A DNA stretch of 64,000 nucleotides from Candidatus Roizmanbacteria bacterium (lineage in GTDB: Bacteria > Patescibacteriota > Microgenomatia > UBA1406 > GWC2-37-13), in contig JACRPE010000021.1 in NCBI GenBank assembly GCA_016214055.1, forward strand, positions 62,001-126,000, written 5' to 3'. This document shows positions 59,796 to 64,000 of this stretch, piece by piece. The notes below the pieces were generated by a model. It ran no database searches. It was not told the origin of the DNA and saw nothing but the letters and a program-made list of their open reading frames with translations. Both the position numbers and the translations under genes were made by a program. Within the stretch, counting starts at the first letter, position 1. Every line of letters begins with the position of its first letter.

Positions 59796-60853
59796 CTGAG
59801 GATATACTCATCAGTTACTGCCGGAACATATGCGACGAAGTTGAGTTTTTGATTCCAGAATACATAGATGGGCTGCATATATTGCTGATAGGTTTCAGGG
59901 TCATAGTAGGCTAAAAACATATTAGTTATGGGAATTTGTTTATCTTGAATGTCCGCCCCGGCCACAATATATCCGCTTCCCGTTGCAAGCTTTTCAAACG
60001 CTGTTTTTCCGTCGATGATGGGATAGGTACCCACTTGACCTTCTGATTTTTCAAAAAATTGGACCTGTGCTCCGACTACCTGATACCCCTGGTCACCCAT
60101 CTGTACCATGATCACGTAATTTTGACTGTTGTAGTAGTTGGGAGAAACAACCTGATAATCATCAATATTTTTCCGGAAAAAATCTACCTCCACCATGTTT
60201 GCTCCTTTATTGTCTTCCAAAATTGCTGTTTGACTGCTTTCCTTATCATACTGCATGAAGGTGACAATCATCCGCCCCAGAGCTAAATCTTCAGGATAGC
60301 GATCCAGCGATTTGAGGAAGTCAACCGCCTTGTTCTCCGCTGATTCTTTATCCGGAGTACCATTTGTTTCAAACAATTCAGGACTATGCACGATATCCTG
60401 CCTATATTTAAAATTGAAATTGGTTATGTCTATTTCCAATTTTCTTTTACTATCCTGAAAGATGCCTTCTGTTTTTTTTGGTGACAGAACATACTCAAGA
60501 CTTGGTCCTTCAAATCCCAGATTCTTTGCGATGAGGGAAATTTTTTCCTTATACCCAAACCTGAATTTTGTTTCGGGCAAGAGAAATACTTTGGCCGCAT
60601 CCGACGCCGTGACCGGCTCTCCTTCCACCGTATCCATAATGTAAGTATGTCCGGCACTGCTTGATGCCTCTGCAAACTCAATCGGTTTCAGTTCTTTAAA
60701 CACGGGGTTAAGGGTTGATACTTGAGTAGTGTTTAATTGCCCAAAAAGAAGTACGAGCTTGAAAGAGTAGAACAAGATGAGCATGACCACAAAAAGAAGG
60801 ATGACAAAAGGCGCCAATTTACGACTGAAATAAGATACCTCTGTAAGGGTCAT
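59777..60853 (-). CDS. Membrane-anchored protein of unknown function
   Basis: One N-terminal TM segment and a large hydrophilic domain; full-length ORF antisense to nothing else credible. Confidence 0.75.
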   Translation of the reverse strand: MTLTEVSYFSRKLAPFVILLFVVMLILFYSFKLVLLFGQLNTTQVSTLNPVFKELKPIEFAEASSSAGHTYIMDTVEGEPVTASDAAKVFLLPETKFRFGYKEKISLIAKNLGFEGPSLEYVLSPKKTEGIFQDSKRKLEIDITNFNFKYRQDIVHSPELFETNGTPDKESAENKAVDFLKSLDRYPEDLALGRMIVTFMQYDKESSQTAILEDNKGANMVEVDFFRKNIDDYQVVSPNYYNSQNYVIMVQMGDQGYQVVGAQVQFFEKSEGQVGTYPIIDGKTAFEKLATGSGYIVAGADIQDKQIPITNMFLAYYDPETYQQYMQPIYVFWNQKLNFVAYVPAVTDEYILSYSTVK

Positions 60854-60900
60854 GTATCTATGATAGCAGAAATCATATTTGAGATGCTACAATGAATTAT

Positions 60901-61386
60901 ATGGCGAAAATCCGAATCGGGTGGTTTACTTTCACGTGTTGTGAAGATTCCACTATCGTCTTTACCGAGCTCCTGAACAAACATTATAAGGAGTGGTTTG
61001 AGAAGTTCGAATTTGTCCACGCTCGGATACTCCAAAAAGACGACTCAAAAGAAATACAACAGATGGATTTTGCTTTTGTGGAAGGGGCAATCAGCTCGGA
61101 TGCACAAGAGACTAAACTCAAGAAAATCAGGGAAATGTCCACAACACTTGTGGCAATTGGGGCATGTGCGGTCACGGGAGCCCCTTCAAATCAACGGAAT
61201 TTCTTCAATGAAATGCAAAAAAAAGAGATTAGAGATGTCCTAGATAAATTCAAATACAAGGATAAGGTTATGAAGTTGTCAGAAGTAGTAAAGGTTGATA
61301 TAGCGGTCCCGGGATGCCCGATGAATGAGCAAATATTTTTGGAACTTATAAAAAAAGTTATAAATAATACCACTCAGTCATCCTGA
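60901..61386 (+). CDS. [NiFe] hydrogenase-type small subunit (short)
   Basis: RIGWFTFTCCEDSTIVFTELL, VAIGACAVTG, VAVPGCP-like IAVPGCPMNEQIF; directly before the large subunit; start revised to 60901. Confidence 0.88.
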   Translation: MAKIRIGWFTFTCCEDSTIVFTELLNKHYKEWFEKFEFVHARILQKDDSKEIQQMDFAFVEGAISSDAQETKLKKIREMSTTLVAIGACAVTGAPSNQRNFFNEMQKKEIRDVLDKFKYKDKVMKLSEVVKVDIAVPGCPMNEQIFLELIKKVINNTTQSS

Positions 61387-61433
61387 ATTTATTTCAGGAT
61401 CTGGGTAAGATGCTGAAACACGTTCAGCATGAC
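61377..61433. repeat. 57-nt double-hairpin interspersed repeat at the hydrogenase subunit junction
   Basis: GTC-ATCCTGAA-tttat-TTCAGGAT-ctgggtaag-ATGCTGAA-acacg-TTCAGCAT-GAC; outer GTCAT/ATGAC pair. Confidence 0.88.
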
Positions 61434-62772
61434 TTATATGCACGACGGTAATTTTGATATTGGCGATATTAATAAAGATACCTACTCAATTAAACTGGAT
61501 GAAATATCCAAGATTGAGGGCGCGGCTTCATTGGAAATAAAGGTAACTGATGGAAAAGTTGAAGATTTGAAGTTTAGTATCTCTGAGTGGAAACGGTTTT
61601 ACACCCAAGCTATTCAGGGAAAGCCGGTAACCGCCATCCCACCACTTGTGGCCAGAATTTGCGGCACCTGTTCGAATGCTCATCTCCTGGCGTCATTGGA
61701 GGCGGTTGAAAATGCCCTGTCCATCAAAATCTCAGATCAAACACTGCTGCTTCGCAAACTTATTTTTCACGGCCTCATCATCCGTGACCATGCGCTTCAT
61801 TTATATATTTTTGCTCTCCCTGACGTGTTTAAAAAGAACTCTATACTCGATTTTGACATGAATGACCCCGTACAACATGAATTTCTCGATGATGCATTTG
61901 CGGTAAAGGAGGTCGGGAATCAATTATCGATAGTGGTGGGAGGAAGATCGGTGCATGCCCCCTACCCCACAGTCGGTGGATTCTTAAAACTCCCGAAGTT
62001 GGATGAAATAAAAAATCTCGTAACAAGTCTTAAGTCCATACGTCCAAAAGTTCTTAAATTAATTGATTTATTTGCCCATAGCTCTTTTTTCCATGAGGTC
62101 CAAGCTCCTTTTGTCTTTACTTCACTTGTCTCAAAAGATTTCTCTTACCTAGAGGGCACCATTCAAACATCGCGGGGTGATATGATAAATGAAAAAGAGT
62201 TTGGTAATCACTTAAACGCGGTCGTCATCCCCTATTCTCACGCGCGCGGTTTTTCCTATGACGGACAGCTTATGATGGTGGGGGCAATTGCACGTCTCAC
62301 GTTGGGAAAACAGTATCTGAATCCAAAAACAATTGAATCCGTGAAAGATCTGCTACCCTTTTTCCCCACTAAAAATCTTTTTTATAATAATCTAGCCCAG
62401 GCAATTGAAATACTCCACTCCATCGATCAGTCCATTGAAATAATTGAGAGTTTACAGGCGATCCAACCGGAGGCACCGATAAAGGGAGCCATGAAGGAAT
62501 CAACGGGGGTGGGGGTGATTGAAGCACCCCGCGGCACTCTTTACTACAAACTTGAAATAGATGAAAAAGGGGTGGTGAAGCGAGGCGAAATCGTAGTACC
62601 TACCGGTCAAAATCAAGTAATAATGGAGCGGGCAATTCGAGAAATTGTCGAAGAACTGTTAAGTAAGAATGCGGTTCAGGAGAAAATAATCTATGAAGTT
62701 GAGAAATTCATCCGCGCCTTCGACCCGTGCATGTCTTGCGCTTCACACTTTTTGAAGGTGAAATGGAAGTGA
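61429..62772 (+). CDS. [NiFe] hydrogenase large subunit
   Basis: L1 motif ARICGTCSNAH and L2 motif DPCMSCASH near the C-terminus. Confidence 0.95.
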   Translation: MTYMHDGNFDIGDINKDTYSIKLDEISKIEGAASLEIKVTDGKVEDLKFSISEWKRFYTQAIQGKPVTAIPPLVARICGTCSNAHLLASLEAVENALSIKISDQTLLLRKLIFHGLIIRDHALHLYIFALPDVFKKNSILDFDMNDPVQHEFLDDAFAVKEVGNQLSIVVGGRSVHAPYPTVGGFLKLPKLDEIKNLVTSLKSIRPKVLKLIDLFAHSSFFHEVQAPFVFTSLVSKDFSYLEGTIQTSRGDMINEKEFGNHLNAVVIPYSHARGFSYDGQLMMVGAIARLTLGKQYLNPKTIESVKDLLPFFPTKNLFYNNLAQAIEILHSIDQSIEIIESLQAIQPEAPIKGAMKESTGVGVIEAPRGTLYYKLEIDEKGVVKRGEIVVPTGQNQVIMERAIREIVEELLSKNAVQEKIIYEVEKFIRAFDPCMSCASHFLKVKWK

Positions 62773-63099
62773 AGGGCTAGGGAAACCAATTATCTTCACC
62801 TTGTCAATCCTTCCCATCTTTTTGAGAAGTAGTAAATGGAGGAGGAGATCGTAGTCGTGAGGTGAAATAGGACTTTTCTCAATCAACGCCAGATCTGAAT
62901 AATCCAATAAAGTTACTTCTGAGATTCCCTTAACTGTATCAAGAATAATTAAATCACGTTCCCCCTCGGGAGGGAAATTTTCATTGGGATCAACCACTAT
63001 GAAGTGTATGTCCGGAAATTGTTTCTGCAAATCGGGAAGAATATGAATGGGTAGGGAGTCTTCTGCAACTAAAGGATTACCAAAGATATAAATTTTCAT
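62743..63099 (-). CDS. Hydrogenase maturation protease
   Basis: IYIFGNPLVAEDSLPIHILPDL, DLIILDTVKG, SPHDYDLLLHLLLLKKMG; opposite strand, overlaps large-subunit 3' end. Confidence 0.85.
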   Translation of the reverse strand: MKIYIFGNPLVAEDSLPIHILPDLQKQFPDIHFIVVDPNENFPPEGERDLIILDTVKGISEVTLLDYSDLALIEKSPISPHDYDLLLHLLLLKKMGRIDKVKIIGFPSPSLPFHLQKV

Positions 63100-63100
63100 A

Positions 63101-63853
63101 TTAATCATTGTAAAACCGTATCGCTTCTGAGGTATAATAAAACAAATTCTTCGCCTGCTCTGATCCTATTATGTCACACACCTGCCCCCAATGAAAACTC
63201 ACCCAGTCTCCGACTTTCGGTTTAATAAATTGTTTTTCCTTATAAGAAACATTAAGTGTCTTTCTTTTTTCTCTACCGAAAATGAGGGTTTTATCACTCA
63301 TCATAAGTGGTCGTGTCGTTACTATAATAGTTGCGTTTTGAGATTTAATATTTGGATTCTGGGCATGGAGCACCTTCCCCCACCCTATTCTACATTCATC
63401 CATGGTAGAAAGGGTATGAAAACTGGGGTCATACCCTGTTCTTTTAAAAATATTGAAAACGTGGAATGAATGATGGGGATAAATTTTATTTACTAATATT
63501 TTATGGGAAAGTTTACTGAGATTTTTTGAACCTAGTTTTTTTTCAAGATTAAATTTCTCATCGAGAAGATCAGTATAATCCTTGCTTGAAATATTTTGAA
63601 GTAAATAATTTCCAACCCAATATGCCTCAACCACCCGCTCGTCAAATATATCGTCAATCTTATTTTCCTTGGCTATTAGGGTAAGGTTCAAATAGAGTGT
63701 CTCAAACTCAGAAAGTATGGACTGAACCTCCTTATCACCTGAATTTTCTTTTAGGTGGTCCACGAGAGATTTATTTTCATTAGGCCCGCAATACCCGAAG
63801 TAATTGGGAGCCACCGAGTATTTTGCACAAAGCAGTAATCCTTGTTTATTCAT
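63101..63853 (-). CDS. Hydrogenase-neighbourhood protein, DUF6390-like
   Basis: GLLLCAKYSVAPNYFGYCGPNENKSLVDHL, HHSFHVFNIFKRTG; start placed at ATG 63853 overlapping the upstream stop. Confidence 0.75.
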   Translation of the reverse strand: MNKQGLLLCAKYSVAPNYFGYCGPNENKSLVDHLKENSGDKEVQSILSEFETLYLNLTLIAKENKIDDIFDERVVEAYWVGNYLLQNISSKDYTDLLDEKFNLEKKLGSKNLSKLSHKILVNKIYPHHSFHVFNIFKRTGYDPSFHTLSTMDECRIGWGKVLHAQNPNIKSQNATIIVTTRPLMMSDKTLIFGREKRKTLNVSYKEKQFIKPKVGDWVSFHWGQVCDIIGSEQAKNLFYYTSEAIRFYND

Positions 63854-64000
63854 GTGACCGTACAAATAGTCTCTGAGTCAATATTCCCATGGCAACGGTT
63901 ATGAATACCATCGTATACCAATCATTTCTTTGTAAAGTTATATGAGCAAAAGATCCGTTGAGAATATTTCCTACAACCAACGAAAAGGTGAGAATCAAAG
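63846..64000 (-). CDS. Membrane protein, C-terminal fragment (truncated by window edge)
   Basis: Open reverse frame to the edge: LILTFSLVVGNILNGSFAHITLQRNDWYTMVFITVAMGILTQRLFVRSHE*. Confidence 0.6.
   Translation of the reverse strand, partial: LILTFSLVVGNILNGSFAHITLQRNDWYTMVFITVAMGILTQRLFVRSHE

Overview
This window looks like a compact, AT-rich chromosome segment from a Candidate Phyla Radiation / Patescibacteria bacterium. That assignment is inference from gene content, short protein versions and DUF families. About 60 genes cover nearly the whole window; I found no tRNA, rRNA, CRISPR array or transposase. Main blocks: partial EF-Tu; UvrD-like helicase/nuclease; a two-gene restriction-modification system; glycosyltransferase and nucleotide-sugar cluster (rmlB/rmlD-like, UDP-glucose dehydrogenase, UDP-xylose synthase-like); purA; an arginine block (leader/attenuator, argH, argG, an unrecognised 687-aa protein, a divergent threonine-synthase-like PLP enzyme, argS); radA; heat-shock operon hrcA-grpE-dnaK-dnaJ with a CIRCE-like operator; nfo, NUDIX and cca; secDF; nusA-infB; rmuC, recJ, aspS; and a two-subunit [NiFe] hydrogenase with its maturation protease. 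Most interesting signals: (1) a candidate arginine-codon leader peptide with mutually exclusive hairpins ahead of argH; (2) the unexplained two-gene module between argG and argS; (3) a recurrent promoter layout with a -10 box 6-8 nt before ATG, predicting leaderless mRNAs; (4) perfect 28-bp palindromes and heptanucleotide arrays inside intact essential genes; (5) a 57-nt double-hairpin element that supplies the stop and start codons between the two hydrogenase subunits. All family names are by eye from motifs; no searches were run.
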